Source: Streptomyces sp. 2131.1 (GTDB lineage Bacteria; Actinomycetota; Actinomycetes; Streptomycetales; Streptomycetaceae). From it: DNA of 64,000 bases. The stretch lies in NCBI RefSeq assembly GCF_900105515.1, contig NZ_FNSY01000001.1, forward strand, positions 2,294,001 to 2,358,000, in the 5' to 3' direction. The notes beneath the pieces are model-generated. The model did not search any database. It saw nothing but the letters and a program-made list of their open reading frames with translations, and had not been told where the DNA came from. The position numbers and the translations under genes were made by a program. Shown piece by piece: positions 1-9,072 of the stretch; position 1 is the first letter of the stretch; every line of letters begins with the position of its first letter.

Positions 1-101
1 CCGCGCCAGAGGGTGTGCGCGAGCCCGGCGGCGGCGAGCGCGAGGGCGGCGCCGCGCACGCCCAGGGCCGCGGGCCCCGGCCGCGCCCACCTGGGGGTCA
101 C
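1..101 (-). CDS. Truncated gene, N-terminus of a probable membrane protein
   Basis: A reading frame opens at a GTG whose bases overlap the stop of the HD-GYP gene (GTGA overlap) and stays open to the window edge, giving 33 residues. After a basic start with Arg and Trp it becomes Ala/Leu-rich, like the beginning of a membrane segment. The overlap suggests it is translationally coupled to the upstream HD-GYP gene and belongs to the same operon. The rest lies outside the window, so the product cannot be named. It could be a second membrane-anchored signalling protein, but that is inference only. Confidence 0.5.
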   Translation of the reverse strand, partial: MTPRWARPGPAALGVRGAALALAAAGLAHTLWR

Positions 102-1525
102 CGGGGCCCCTCCCCCTCGGTGCCGTCCGGCCGGGGGCTCAGCGGTGCGGGGACGGGCCCGGCACTTTCCGCGTCCCGGGGCGGCGGCAGCTGCGTGTCG
201 TCGGCGGTCACGGCCCCGAACCAGCCGTGCCGCTCCAGGCCCCGCGCCAGGGCCCGCACCATCCGGGGGTCGAACTGTGTGCCCGCGCACCGCTTCAGCT
301 CCTCCACGGCGACCGGGACCGGCCGCCCGCGCCGGTAGGACCGGGTCGAGGTCATGGCGTCGAAGGCGTCGGCGACGGCGACGACCCGCGCGCACTCGGG
401 GATGCCCCGTCCGGAGAGCCCGTAGGGGTAGCCGCTGCCGTCGAGGCGTTCGTGGTGGTGCAGGATCGCGGCCCGGGCCTCGCCGAGGAAGCCGATGCCC
501 CTGACGATCTCGTGCCCGTACTCGGGGTGCAGCTCGATCACCCGCCGCTCCTCGGGGGTGAGCGGACCGTCCTTGCGCAGGACGCGGGTGGGGACGCCGA
601 GCTTGCCGACGTCGTGCAGGATGCCGGCGAACCGGAGGACCTCGACGCGTTCGCGGTCCATGCCCAGCTCCTGGGCGATGAGGACCGAGGCGCGGCCGAC
701 CCGTTCGCTGTGGCCCCGGGTGTAGGTGTCCTTGATGTCGACGGCCTGGACGAGGGCCCTGATGGTGGCCCGGTGCGCGGCGTGCTCGCGGTGGTACTGG
801 GCGAAGACCCAGCCCGAGATGTACATGGGCAGCAGCACGACGAGCGCGGCCGGCGGCCCGTACGAGCTGTTCCACAGGACGGCCATCATCAGCCCGGCGA
901 GGCCGTGCACGAGGTGGGGGCCGAGGGAGCGGGTCAGCAGTCCGCGCCAGGCGCGGCGGGCGGGCAGGTGTTCCGCTACGAGCAGGATCGACCCGTCGAG
1001 CAGGGCCAGCACGGCGCTGAAGGCGAGGGTGGCCGCGCAGACCGGCAGCAGGGCGTACGGGAGGTCGGGCGGGCTGCCGGGGGCGGGGCCGCCGAGCGCG
1101 GCGGGCCCGCCGAGGAGCGTGTGAACGCGGGCGGCCGCCCAGACGGCGAGGGCGAGCTCCGCGGCGCGCCAGATCCGGCGGGCGGCGGCGGGCGGCTTGT
1201 CGACCCGGCCCACGAGGGAGCCGGGCACCGCGACGAGCGCCGCCGCCGGGGGCGGGAGCAGGAGGGCCGCGGTGAGCAGCAGCGGGAAGAACGATCCGGC
1301 ACCGATCGGCCCCGAGCCGCTGAAGAACGGGAAGCGGCCGGGGAGTTCACAGGCGAGGCAGAGGCCGGCGAGCAGTCCGAGGGTGGCCCAGGGAGTCCCC
1401 GCGCCGGGACTCAGGGCGGGTGAGGCGCACAGGGCCGCTCCGAGGGCGACGGCGCCGATATGCGCCCGCACGGCCCCGCGTGTGGCTTTCACCCCGCCCC
1501 CCAGCTCCGCTCGTGAAGGGGCCAC
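98..1525 (-). CDS. Membrane-anchored HD-GYP domain phosphohydrolase
   Basis: The N-terminal half (about residues 20-235) holds six or more Ala/Leu/Val-rich hydrophobic segments, indicating an integral membrane sensor-like module. The C-terminal half is a classic HD-GYP domain: RGHSERVG, the metal-binding HDVGKLGVP (around residue 305), HPEYGHEI, the paired histidines in ILHHHERLDGSGYPYG (around 360) and VADAFDAMTS. HD-GYP proteins commonly hydrolyse cyclic di-GMP or related cyclic dinucleotides, and all metal ligands appear intact. The first GTG at 1525 lacks a clear ribosome binding site. A GTG eleven codons downstream (1492) is preceded by GGGGGG and may be the true start. It lies downstream of rsrA on the same strand, beyond a likely terminator. 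Confidence 0.85.
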   Translation of the reverse strand: MAPSRAELGGGVKATRGAVRAHIGAVALGAALCASPALSPGAGTPWATLGLLAGLCLACELPGRFPFFSGSGPIGAGSFFPLLLTAALLLPPPAAALVAVPGSLVGRVDKPPAAARRIWRAAELALAVWAAARVHTLLGGPAALGGPAPGSPPDLPYALLPVCAATLAFSAVLALLDGSILLVAEHLPARRAWRGLLTRSLGPHLVHGLAGLMMAVLWNSSYGPPAALVVLLPMYISGWVFAQYHREHAAHRATIRALVQAVDIKDTYTRGHSERVGRASVLIAQELGMDRERVEVLRFAGILHDVGKLGVPTRVLRKDGPLTPEERRVIELHPEYGHEIVRGIGFLGEARAAILHHHERLDGSGYPYGLSGRGIPECARVVAVADAFDAMTSTRSYRRGRPVPVAVEELKRCAGTQFDPRMVRALARGLERHGWFGAVTADDTQLPPPRDAESAGPVPAPLSPRPDGTEGEGPR

Positions 1526-1589
1526 GCTAACGAGCGGGGCGTCCCGGGCGGGGGCCGATGGGGGCGATTAGCACGTTCGGGTGAAGGTG

Positions 1590-1620
1590 CGGGGTGCTGC
1601 CCCTAGGGCAGAGCACCCCG
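1590..1620 (-). terminator. Probable terminator of the sigR-rsrA operon
   Basis: An inverted repeat (GGGGTGCT with AGCACCCC, plus an inner GCCC/GGGC pair) lies 6 nt past the rsrA stop. No long T tract follows, as is common for Streptomyces terminators. Confidence 0.55.
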
Positions 1621-1625
1621 GGGGG

Positions 1626-1946
1626 TCATTCCTTCGCTGCGGTCGGCACCTCGGTGCCGGAGACCGTGACGTCCTGGTCCGGCACCGCCTGTCCCGAGCG
1701 GATGAGGTCGATGCGGCCCATCACCTTGGAGCGCAGGTCGGCCGGTACGTCGTCCTGACCGCAGCAGCGCTTCACCAGCTTCTTCACGGCCTTCTCCAGG
1801 CCGTACTTCTCCAGGCAGGGGGAACACTCGACGAAATGCGCCTCGAACTTGGTGCAGTCGCTGTCGGGCATCTCCCGGTCGAGAAACTCGTAGAGGTGGT
1901 CGAGGACCTCTGCGCACTCCGTCTCGTGCGGCTCTCCGCAGCTCAT
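1626..1946 (-). CDS. rsrA: Zinc-binding redox-sensitive anti-sigma factor RsrA
   Basis: This 106-residue ZAS-family anti-sigma factor binds and inactivates SigR in reducing conditions and releases it when thiols are oxidised to disulfides. The key residues are visible at the positions known from S. coelicolor RsrA: Cys11, His37, Cys41 and Cys44 (the HxxxCxxC zinc motif), plus the Cys61-Cys62 pair. Its ATG overlaps the sigR TGA (ATGA), so synthesis should be translationally coupled to SigR and kept stoichiometric. It is cotranscribed from the sigma-R promoter upstream of sigR, forming a negative feedback loop. Confidence 0.97.
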   Translation of the reverse strand: MSCGEPHETECAEVLDHLYEFLDREMPDSDCTKFEAHFVECSPCLEKYGLEKAVKKLVKRCCGQDDVPADLRSKVMGRIDLIRSGQAVPDQDVTVSGTEVPTAAKE

Positions 1947-2785
1947 GAGCCCGAGCCTTTCCGATCGTCCGACTCACCGGCGCCGGCGGGGACGAGCCCG
2001 CGGTCACGGGCGTAGTCCTCCAGCATGCCGCGCAGTTGACGGCGGCCCCGGTGCAGTCGGGACATCACCGTACCGATGGGAGTCCCCATGATGTCCGCGA
2101 TCTCCTTGTAGGCAAAGCCCTCGACATCGGCGAGATAGACCGCGATGCGGAACTCCTCCGGGATCGCCTGCAGCGCGGACTTCACGTCAGAGTCGGGCAG
2201 GTGGTCGAGGGCCTGCGACTCGGCGGAGCGCAGACCGGTCGACATGTGCGACTCGGCGCGGGCCAGCTGCCAGTCCTCGATCTCCTCGGCGGCGCTGCGC
2301 TGGGGTTCGCGCTGCTTCTTGCGGTACGAGTTGATGAAGGTGTTCGTGAGGATGCGGTACATCCACGCCTTGAGGTTGGTGCCCTCACGGAACTGATGGA
2401 AGGAGCCGTACGCCTTGGCATACGTCTCCTGGACCAGGTCCTCGGCGTCCGCGGGATTGCGCGTCATGCGCAGGGCGGCCGAGTACATCTGGTCGAGGAA
2501 ACCGAGGGCGTCGCGCTCGAAACGCGCGTTGCGCTCGGCCGTCGTCTCCTGAGGGCGGCCGTCGTCGGTCCCTGTGTCGGTCCCTGTGACCGGACCCACC
2601 TCCTCCAACGCTGGGGCGGAGCCGAAACCGGACCCGCTCGAATCGGAGAATAGTCGACCTTGGTCCGGCGCGGGCTGTCGATCCGTGCCGCCGAGTGACC
2701 GCTCCGGGGTGGTCTTGGCCGCGTGAAGGACCGTCCACTCCAGGTCAGCGGTGTTCGAGCGACGCGGGCAGATGGTCGAACCCAT
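1943..2785 (-). CDS. sigR: ECF sigma factor SigR (long form SigR' and short form)
   Basis: This is the thiol-oxidative-stress sigma factor. Region 2 (about residues 92-165, containing [17 protein letters not shown]) and region 4 (about 205-260, helix-turn-helix [20 protein letters not shown]) are intact. Two starts are plausible. The ATG at 2785 has GGAGAGGGAG 8 nt upstream and gives a 280-residue form with a Ser/Gly/Pro-rich extension. A GTG at 2599 (VGPVTG, just behind GGAGGAG) gives about 218 residues. In S. coelicolor a constitutive stable SigR and an inducible unstable N-extended SigR' are known, and this architecture matches. The sigma-R promoter at 2835-2862 would make transcripts that include the long-form start. 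The gene overlaps rsrA. Confidence 0.97.
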   Translation of the reverse strand: MGSTICPRRSNTADLEWTVLHAAKTTPERSLGGTDRQPAPDQGRLFSDSSGSGFGSAPALEEVGPVTGTDTGTDDGRPQETTAERNARFERDALGFLDQMYSAALRMTRNPADAEDLVQETYAKAYGSFHQFREGTNLKAWMYRILTNTFINSYRKKQREPQRSAAEEIEDWQLARAESHMSTGLRSAESQALDHLPDSDVKSALQAIPEEFRIAVYLADVEGFAYKEIADIMGTPIGTVMSRLHRGRRQLRGMLEDYARDRGLVPAGAGESDDRKGSGS

Positions 2786-2834
2786 GCGACGGACTCCCTC
2801 TCCACTTACGACGTTGGCGTACCGATGTCCCTCA

Positions 2835-2862
2835 CAACAGCGGCCCTCCTCGGAGCATTCCC
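2835..2862 (-). promoter_or_regulatory. Sigma-R-dependent autoregulatory promoter of sigR
   Basis: GGGAAT (2862-2857) and GTTG (2838-2835) are separated by exactly 18 nt, a perfect match to the sigma-R consensus GGAAT-N18-GTT. Transcription would start near 2828, about 43 nt before the long-form ATG. Confidence 0.92.
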
Positions 2863-2882
2863 GGGGGTGCGAGGGGCTCGCG

Positions 2883-3533
2883 TCACGCGAGATCCGCCAG
2901 CCACCCGGCCACCGACCCGGTGAGGATCTCCATCGCCTGCTCCTCTGTCGTCCCGGACTTCTTGGGTACGGCGAAGCCGTGGTCGCCGTACGGCACCTCG
3001 GTGATCCGGTAGTCGCCGGGCGGGAATTCGGCGGGCTTCCCGAACGGGTCGTTGCCGCCCTGGACGACGAGGGTGGGCACTCCGGAGCCCAGGAGTTCGT
3101 CGGCGCGGGTCTTCTCGGGGCGGCCCGGCGGGTGCAGCGGGAAGCTGAGCGCGAGGACGGCCCGGGCGCCGAGCGGGGCCGCGGTGCGGCAGGCCACGCG
3201 GGCCCCCGCGCTGCGTCCGCCGGCGACGACCGGCAGTCCGCGGGCGGTCAGGGCCGGCCAGAGCCCGCGCCAGCCGGTGTCCAGCGTCTTCGGGGCGGGT
3301 GCGAGCTTCTTGCCGGCGACCCGCCAGGGCTGCTCCACGAGGGCGACGCTCACCCCGTGCGCGGGCAGGGCGGCGCCGATGGCCCTCAGGTCGCGGGCCT
3401 CGATGCCGCCGCCCGCGCCGTGGCCGAGGGCGAGCAGGAGGCGCGGGGCGGGGGCGTCCAGCCAGGTGACGCGGGCGGTGCCGGCCTCGGTCTCGAACGT
3501 TTCGGTGCGGGGTGTCACGGCGTCGGTGTTCAC
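2883..3533 (-). CDS. Small alpha/beta hydrolase (KANL3/Tex30 or dienelactone-hydrolase-like)
   Basis: A 216-residue single-domain alpha/beta hydrolase. It shows an oxyanion-loop region GHGAGGG, the nucleophile elbow [10 protein letters not shown] (Ser near residue 110), a late-strand Asp in VQGGNDPFG and the catalytic His in [11 protein letters not shown]. This layout fits the KANL3/Tex30 alpha/beta-hydrolase group. The substrate cannot be told from sequence. No signal peptide is seen, so it should be cytosolic. The GTG at 3533 (VNTDAV) is preferred over an upstream TTG because it follows GGATGGGG. It lies upstream of sigR on the same strand but is separated from it by the sigR promoter. Confidence 0.75.
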   Translation of the reverse strand: MNTDAVTPRTETFETEAGTARVTWLDAPAPRLLLALGHGAGGGIEARDLRAIGAALPAHGVSVALVEQPWRVAGKKLAPAPKTLDTGWRGLWPALTARGLPVVAGGRSAGARVACRTAAPLGARAVLALSFPLHPPGRPEKTRADELLGSGVPTLVVQGGNDPFGKPAEFPPGDYRITEVPYGDHGFAVPKKSGTTEEQAMEILTGSVAGWLADLA

Positions 3534-3597
3534 GGCCCCATCCAACCAACAGGCGGTGTGCGGTGCGGGGATGGCGCGTGGTCCCGGCGCGCGGGGC

Positions 3598-4413
3598 TCA
3601 GAAGAGGGTGCTCACCTCGGGTTCGGCCAGTTCGTCCTTCAGCTCGGGGCCGTTGTTGCGGACGTTGCTGACGGCGGTCGCGACCGGGTAGGCGCGCATC
3701 AGGCCGGGCGGCGGCGGCGAGAGCAGGGCGCGCAGCTCCTCCGGGTCGGTGCGGGAGGGGTCCAGCCAGTCGTCCCAGCGGTCCGGGGTGAGCATCAGCG
3801 GCATCCGGGGGTGGATGTCGGCGAGCGAGGCCGGTCCTTCGGCGGGGGCGACGGCGAGCGGTGTGGTCTCCGCCTCGGTGGTGATCACGGAGCAGGTGAC
3901 CCACCAGGCCTGCGGGTGGTCGTCGGGCAGTGTCCGGTCGCGCCAGAACTCGTACAGGCCGGCCATGGCGAAGACCGAGCCGTCGGCGGGCGTCACGAAG
4001 TAGGGCTGCTTGCGGGGGCGCTTGCGGCGGCCCTTCTCCTCCAGCTGCCGTTCCTCGGCGCCGGTCACCCACTCGTAATAGCCGTCGGCGGGCAGGATGC
4101 AACGCCGGGAGAGGAAGGGGCGGCGGAAGGACGGCTTCTCGTGAACGGTCTCGGCCCGGGCGTTGATCATCCGGGCGGCGCCCTCGGGGTTCTTGGCCCA
4201 GGACGGGACGAGCCCCCATTTCAGTGCGCGCATCTGGCGAACCGGGCGCTGGTCGTCCGCGTCCTTCACAGGACGCTCCAGTACGGCGTAGACCTCCTTG
4301 GTCGGCGCCACGTTGTAATCGGCCTCCAGCGTCTCGGCCGGTTCCCACTTCTCCACCTGGAAGAGTCCGGTCAGGTCCTCGGGCCGCCGACTCGCTGCAT
4401 ACCGTCCGCACAT
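3598..4413 (-). CDS. SRAP domain protein (HMCES/YedK-like abasic-site protein)
   Basis: A 271-residue SOS-response-associated-peptidase family protein. The start is fixed at the ATG giving MCGRY, because processing exposes catalytic Cys2, which forms a thiazolidine crosslink to abasic sites in single-stranded DNA. The other family residues are present: Asn in YNVAPTK, Glu in PADGYYEW and His in IHPRMPLML. It protects abasic sites at replication forks. Upstream the gene diverges from the M50-type protease with only 65 bp between starts, so both promoters are compressed or overlapping. The same gene sits near sigH and aroA in mycobacteria (from memory). Confidence 0.92.
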   Translation of the reverse strand: MCGRYAASRRPEDLTGLFQVEKWEPAETLEADYNVAPTKEVYAVLERPVKDADDQRPVRQMRALKWGLVPSWAKNPEGAARMINARAETVHEKPSFRRPFLSRRCILPADGYYEWVTGAEERQLEEKGRRKRPRKQPYFVTPADGSVFAMAGLYEFWRDRTLPDDHPQAWWVTCSVITTEAETTPLAVAPAEGPASLADIHPRMPLMLTPDRWDDWLDPSRTDPEELRALLSPPPPGLMRAYPVATAVSNVRNNGPELKDELAEPEVSTLF

Positions 4414-4478
4414 AAGTGCCAGACTGCCACGACCGCCGTCCCGAACGGACCCCACTTCCGCAAGGAGCCGCCCGCCCC

Positions 4479-5192
4479 ATGGACAGCACCGACCTCGGCA
4501 ACCTGTGGGACCGCGTCACCGGCACCCAGCCCGCCCCCGAGCAGTGGCTGGTGGTGGTGACCGCGACGGCGGCGCTCATCGCGGTCGTCCCGAACGTCCT
4601 GTGGCGGCTGTCGCGGAACACGATCACGATCGCCCACGAGGGCGGCCACGGCCTGGTCGCCCTGCTCACCGGCCGGCAGCTCTCGGGCATCCGGCTCCAC
4701 TCGGACACCAGCGGGCTCACGGTGAGCCGGGGCAAGCCGACCGGCATCGGCATGGTCCTGACCGCAGCGGCGGGCTACACCGCGCCCTCGCTGCTGGGGC
4801 TCGGCGGCGCGTGGCTGCTGGTGGACGGCCGGATCACGCTGCTGCTGTGGGTGGCCACGGCCCTGCTCGCGGCGATGCTGGTGATGATCCGCAATGTGTA
4901 CGGGGCGCTGACGGTGATCCTCACCGGTTCGCTCTTCCTGCTGGTGTCCTGGCTGGCCTCGCCGGCCTGGCAGTCGTTGTTCGCGTACAGCGTGGTGTGG
5001 TTCCTGCTGCTGGGCGGCGTACGTCCGGTGTTCGAGCTCCAGTCGAAGCGGCGGCACGGCGGGGCACCGGATTCGGACGCGGACCAGCTGTCCCGGCTGA
5101 CCGACGTCCCGGCGGCGCTGTGGCTGTTCCTCTTCCACGCGGTCTCGCTGTGCTCCCTGATCGGCGGCGGACGCTGGCTGCTGGGGCTGTGA
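4479..5192 (+). CDS. M50-like integral membrane metallopeptidase
   Basis: A 237-residue protein with about six hydrophobic segments. The zinc-binding motif HEGGH sits at the end of an early segment (ITIAHEGGHGLVALLTG, about residue 53), as in site-2/M50B proteases and related orphan families. A second conserved acidic ligand is not obvious, so catalytic activity is inferred. The ATG at 4479 (MDSTDLG) follows AAGGAG. No PDZ or CBS domain is attached. It is divergent from the SRAP gene and followed 37 bp later by aroA, with which it may be cotranscribed. The substrate is unknown. Regulated intramembrane proteolysis is a possibility only. Confidence 0.7.
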   Translation: MDSTDLGNLWDRVTGTQPAPEQWLVVVTATAALIAVVPNVLWRLSRNTITIAHEGGHGLVALLTGRQLSGIRLHSDTSGLTVSRGKPTGIGMVLTAAAGYTAPSLLGLGGAWLLVDGRITLLLWVATALLAAMLVMIRNVYGALTVILTGSLFLLVSWLASPAWQSLFAYSVVWFLLLGGVRPVFELQSKRRHGGAPDSDADQLSRLTDVPAALWLFLFHAVSLCSLIGGGRWLLGL

Positions 5193-5229
5193 CCGGGCTC
5201 ACTTCCCCCGAAACCTCTAAAGTGAGCGC

Positions 5230-6579
5230 ATGACCGAAAGTGCCGTGCACCCCGCCCTCTGGCCCGCCCCCTTCGCCGGCGGGGCCGTCGACGCGACCGT
5301 TACCGTGCCCGGTTCCAAGTCGGTCACCAACCGCGCCCTGGTGCTCGCCGCGCTCTCCTCGGAGCCGGGCTGGCTGCGCCGCCCGCTGCGGTCCCGCGAC
5401 ACCCTGCTGATGGCGGACGCGCTGCGCGCGATGGGCGTACGCATCGAGGAGACGGTGTCCTCCAGCTCCGCCGCGACGGGCGCGGCCGCCGGTCCGGAGG
5501 CGGCGGGTGAGGCGTGGCGGGTCATCCCGGCCCCGCTGCACGGTCCGGTGACCGTGGACGTCGGCAACGCCGGTACGGTCATGCGCTTCCTGCCCCCGGT
5601 CGCCGCGCTCGCCGACGGCCCCGTCCGCTTCGACGGCGACCCCCGCTCCTACGAGCGCCCGCTGACCGGGGTGATCGACGCGCTGCGGGTCCTGGGCGCC
5701 CGGATCGACGACGACTCCCGGGGATCGCTGCCGATGACCGTGCACGGCAGCGGCGCACTGGACGGCGGGCCGGTCGCGATCGACGCCTCCTCGTCCTCCC
5801 AGTTCGTCTCGGCGCTGCTGCTGTCCGCGCCGCGCTTCAACCAGGGCGTGGAGGTACGCCACACCGGCGACCGGCTCCCCTCCATGCCGCACATCCGGAT
5901 GACCGTCGACATGCTGCGGGCCGTCGGAGCGCAGGTGGACGAGCCGGAGACCGGCGGCGAGCCCAACGTGTGGCGGGTCTCCCCCTCCGCGCTCCTCGGC
6001 CGCGACCTGACCGTCGAGCCGGACCTGTCCAACGCCCAGCCGTTCCTCGCGGCGGCGCTGGTCACCGGTGGCCGGGTGACGATCCCGGACTGGCCGCTGC
6101 GCACCACGCAGCCCGGTGACGCGCTGCGCGAGATCTTCACCGCGATGGGCGGCAGCTGCGAACTGACCGAGCACGGGCTGATTTTCACGGGCTCGGGCCG
6201 CGTCCACGGCATCGACGTGGACCTCGGCGAGGTCGGCGAGCTGACCCCCGGCATCGCCGCCGTCGCGGCCCTGGCAGACTCCCCCTCCACGCTGAGCGGC
6301 ATCGCCCACCTGCGGCTGCACGAGACGGACCGGCTCGCCGCGCTCACCAAGGAGATCAACGAGCTCGGCGGCGACGTCACCGAGACGGCGGACGGCCTGC
6401 ACATCCGCCCGCGACCGCTGCACGGCGGTATTTTCCATACGTACAACGACCACCGGATGGCCACCGCGGGGTCGATCATCGGCCTTGCCGTCCCCGGAGT
6501 GGAGATCGAGAACGTGGCGACGACCGCCAAGACCCTGCCCGACTTCCCGCAGATGTGGACCGGAATGCTCGGGGCCTGA
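5230..6579 (+). CDS. aroA: 3-phosphoshikimate 1-carboxyvinyltransferase (EPSP synthase)
   Basis: Catalyses transfer of the enolpyruvyl group from PEP to shikimate-3-phosphate, the sixth step of the shikimate pathway to aromatic amino acids, in the cytosol. At 449 residues it is normal length. Recognisable motifs are [16 protein letters not shown] near the N-terminus, [11 protein letters not shown] (around 115), [20 protein letters not shown] and [13 protein letters not shown] near the C-terminus. The start ATG at 5230 follows AAGTGAG. rsgA begins 4 nt after its stop, so the two are cotranscribed, an order also found in mycobacteria. Confidence 0.97.
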   Translation: MTESAVHPALWPAPFAGGAVDATVTVPGSKSVTNRALVLAALSSEPGWLRRPLRSRDTLLMADALRAMGVRIEETVSSSSAATGAAAGPEAAGEAWRVIPAPLHGPVTVDVGNAGTVMRFLPPVAALADGPVRFDGDPRSYERPLTGVIDALRVLGARIDDDSRGSLPMTVHGSGALDGGPVAIDASSSSQFVSALLLSAPRFNQGVEVRHTGDRLPSMPHIRMTVDMLRAVGAQVDEPETGGEPNVWRVSPSALLGRDLTVEPDLSNAQPFLAAALVTGGRVTIPDWPLRTTQPGDALREIFTAMGGSCELTEHGLIFTGSGRVHGIDVDLGEVGELTPGIAAVAALADSPSTLSGIAHLRLHETDRLAALTKEINELGGDVTETADGLHIRPRPLHGGIFHTYNDHRMATAGSIIGLAVPGVEIENVATTAKTLPDFPQMWTGMLGA

Positions 6580-6582
6580 GAC

Positions 6583-7599
6583 ATGCGCCGCTACGGCAAG
6601 AACCCCGACGAGGACGACATCCGCGTCCGTCCCAACCGCAAGGGCAACCGCCCGCGCACCCACATCCGGCCCAAGCACGAGGACGCCGAGGACGGCATGG
6701 TCCTCACCGTGGACCGGGGCCGCCTCACCGTCCTCGTCGGCGACCGCACGATCGTCGCGATGAAGGCCCGCGAGCTGGGCCGCAAGGCCGCGGTGGTCGG
6801 CGACACCGTCTCGCTGGTCGGCGACCTGTCCGGCGACAAGGACACCCTCGCCCGGATCGTCCGCATCGGCGAGCGCCGCTCGGTGCTGCGCCGCACGGCG
6901 GACGACGACGACCCGTTCGAGCGGGTGGTCGTGGCCAACGCGGACCAGCTGGCGATCGTCACCGCGCTGGCCGATCCGGAACCCCGCCCGCGCATGATCG
7001 ACCGGTGTCTGGTCGCCGCGTACGACGGCGGGCTCTCCCCGCTCCTGGTGCTGACCAAGTCCGACCTGGCGTCCCCGGACAAGCTGTTGGGCGCGTACAC
7101 CCCGCTGGGGGTGCCGTTCGTCGTGACCAGCCGCGAGGAGCTGGAGAACGGGGACGCGGCCGACCGGGTCCGCGAGCAGCTCGACGGCCGGGTGACCGCG
7201 TTCGTCGGGCACTCGGGCGTCGGCAAGACCACCCTGGTCAACGCGTTGGTCCCGAAGGAGAAGCGGCGTACCACCGGGGTCGTCAACTCGGTCACCGGAC
7301 GGGGCAGGCACACGACCACCTCGGCGCTGGCCCTGCCGCTGCCCGGCTACCGGGGCTGGGTGATCGACACCCCCGGCGTGCGCTCGTTCGGGCTGAACCA
7401 CATCGACCCCTCGCGGGTCATCAATGCCTTCCCGGACCTCCAGCCGGGCACCGAGGAGTGCCCGCGCGGCTGCACCCACGACAGCCACGAACCGGAATGC
7501 GCGCTGGACGCCTGGGTGGCGGCGGGGCACGCGGACCCGGCGCGGCTCGACTCGCTGCGCAGGCTGCTGTCCACGCGCAATCGCCGCGAGGACGACTGA
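6583..7599 (+). CDS. rsgA: Ribosome small-subunit-dependent GTPase RsgA
   Basis: A circularly permuted GTPase that checks late 30S ribosome maturation. The order of G motifs is permuted as expected: G4 LVLTKSDL (about residue 160) comes before G1 GHSGVGKTTLVNAL (about 207) and G3 IDTPGVRSFGL (about 265). An OB-fold region lies at about 35-110, and a C-terminal zinc site is formed by Cys and His residues in EECPRGCTHDSHEPEC. Its 338 residues are normal for the family. It is directly coupled to aroA with 3 nt between stop and ATG. No regulatory signal of its own is seen. Confidence 0.95.
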   Translation: MRRYGKNPDEDDIRVRPNRKGNRPRTHIRPKHEDAEDGMVLTVDRGRLTVLVGDRTIVAMKARELGRKAAVVGDTVSLVGDLSGDKDTLARIVRIGERRSVLRRTADDDDPFERVVVANADQLAIVTALADPEPRPRMIDRCLVAAYDGGLSPLLVLTKSDLASPDKLLGAYTPLGVPFVVTSREELENGDAADRVREQLDGRVTAFVGHSGVGKTTLVNALVPKEKRRTTGVVNSVTGRGRHTTTSALALPLPGYRGWVIDTPGVRSFGLNHIDPSRVINAFPDLQPGTEECPRGCTHDSHEPECALDAWVAAGHADPARLDSLRRLLSTRNRREDD

Positions 7600-7709
7600 T
7601 CTCCGGGCGGGCCGGGCACGTTTGCGATCACTCGCTTCCGGTAAGTGCATAATCACGCCCAGCGGCACCGGCTCCCGCCGGGCGGTCACCGATGCGGAGG
7701 GTGCGGACG

Positions 7710-8033
7710 ATGGCGTGGCTGCTGGTGGTGGTCGCGGGACTTCTGGAGACCGGTTTCGCGGTCTGCCTGAAGCTCTCGCACGGCTTCACCCGGCTGTGGC
7801 CGACTGTCGCGTTCTGCGTCTTCGCGCTCGGCAGCTTCGGCCTGCTGACCCTCTCGCTGAAGAAGCTCGACGTGGGGCCCGCGTACGCCGTGTGGACCGG
7901 CATCGGCGCGGCGGGGACGGCCATCTACGGCATGGTGTTCCTCGGAGACATCGTCTCCACGCTCAAGCTGGTGTCGATCTCGCTGGTGATCCTCGGCGTG
8001 ATCGGCCTCCAGCTCTCCGGGTCCGCGCACTGA
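7710..8033 (+). CDS. SMR-family exporter, Gdx/SugE-like
   Basis: A 107-residue, four-helix small multidrug resistance protein that acts as an antiparallel dimer. The essential Glu is in helix 1 (LLETGFAVCLKLSHG, around residue 13). The helix-2/3 signature GPAYAVWTGIGAAG, with Trp, matches the SugE/Gdx branch, many of whose members export guanidinium coupled to proton import. The ATG at 7710 follows GGAGG with 9 nt spacing. No guanidine riboswitch is recognised upstream, so assignment to guanidinium rather than quaternary ammonium export rests on helix sequence alone. Confidence 0.85.
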   Translation: MAWLLVVVAGLLETGFAVCLKLSHGFTRLWPTVAFCVFALGSFGLLTLSLKKLDVGPAYAVWTGIGAAGTAIYGMVFLGDIVSTLKLVSISLVILGVIGLQLSGSAH

Positions 8034-8087
8034 CCGCGCTCCGGGCCCGTGTGGCCCGGGTCTCCGGCGGGTCGATACTGTGACGGC

Positions 8088-8888
8088 ATGCCCGATTACC
8101 ACGATGATCTGCGCCTGGCCCATGTACTGGCGGACGCCGCCGACGCGGTGACGATGGACCGGTTCAAGGCTCTGGACCTCAAGGTCGAGACCAAGCCGGA
8201 CATGACGCCGGTGAGCGAGGCCGACAAGGCCGCCGAGGAGCTGATCCGGGGTCACCTGCAGCGGGCGCGCCCGCGCGACGCGATCCTGGGCGAGGAGTAC
8301 GGGATCGAGGGCTCGGGGCCGCGGCGCTGGGTGATCGACCCGATCGACGGCACCAAGAACTACGTGCGAGGCGTGCCGGTCTGGGCGACGCTGATCTCGT
8401 TGATGGAGGCGGGCGAACAGGGCTTCCAGCCGGTCATGGGGGTCGTGTCGGCGCCCGCGCTGAACCGGCGCTGGTGGGCGGCGAAGGGCGCGGGGGCGTA
8501 CACCGGGCGCAGCCTGACCTCGGCGACCCGGCTCCGGGTCTCCCAGGTGGAGCGGATCGCGGACGCCTCACTCGCGTACTCCTCGCTCACCGGCTGGGAG
8601 GAGCAGGGCCGGCTCGACGGGTTCCTGGACCTGACCCGCGCCTGCTGGCGCACCCGGGGTTACGGGGACTTCTGGCCCTACATGATGGTCGCCGAGGGGT
8701 CCGTGGACATCTGCGCGGAGCCGGAGCTCTCGCTGTGGGACATGGCGGCGAACGCCATCATCGTCCAGGAGGCGGGCGGCAGGTTCACCAGTCTGGACGG
8801 TGTGGACGGGCCGGGCGGCGGGAACGCGGCGGCGTCGAACGGCGCACTCCACCGCGAGCTGCTGGGGTATCTGAACCAGCGTTACTGA
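8088..8888 (+). CDS. hisN: Histidinol-phosphatase of the inositol monophosphatase family
   Basis: A 266-residue IMPase-fold phosphatase. Metal- and phosphate-binding motifs are intact: GEEYG (about residue 70), [14 protein letters not shown] (about 85) and the C-terminal [15 protein letters not shown]. In actinobacteria this subgroup (HisN) dephosphorylates histidinol phosphate in histidine biosynthesis, and the close match of [12 protein letters not shown] supports that over a generic inositol monophosphatase. The ATG at 8088 is chosen because MPDYHDDL begins the conserved part. The gene stands alone, with a weak hairpin after its stop. Confidence 0.9.
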   Translation: MPDYHDDLRLAHVLADAADAVTMDRFKALDLKVETKPDMTPVSEADKAAEELIRGHLQRARPRDAILGEEYGIEGSGPRRWVIDPIDGTKNYVRGVPVWATLISLMEAGEQGFQPVMGVVSAPALNRRWWAAKGAGAYTGRSLTSATRLRVSQVERIADASLAYSSLTGWEEQGRLDGFLDLTRACWRTRGYGDFWPYMMVAEGSVDICAEPELSLWDMAANAIIVQEAGGRFTSLDGVDGPGGGNAAASNGALHRELLGYLNQRY

Positions 8889-8923
8889 GTGCGCTCCGCC
8901 GGTCGGGCGGCGTCACAGCATTC

Positions 8924-8954
8924 GAGGGGCGTGCGGCCGGTCCGCGCGCCCCTC
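8924..8954 (+). terminator. Possible hisN terminator
   Basis: GAGGGGCG pairs with CGCCCCTC around a GC-rich loop, starting 35 nt after the hisN stop. There is no T tract. Confidence 0.35.
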
Positions 8955-9072
8955 CACTGATCTTCGCGACCCCTTGCCGGGCCATCACATCGGTGCGACT
9001 CTGAGACCTCCCCCACTTGTGAACTTGTGAATCGGCACACGCGGCCGGTTCCCCGAGGAGGTGGCTCTCTTC

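Noticed and set aside
4921-7689. A 922-codon open frame on the minus strand across aroA and rsgA
   Set aside because: It covers two unmistakable + strand genes and reads as compositionally biased Arg/Val/Asp/Gly sequence.
7600-7709. Guanidine riboswitch upstream of the SMR gene
   Set aside because: A small hairpin is present, but no ykkC, mini-ykkC or guanidine-III signature could be recognised.
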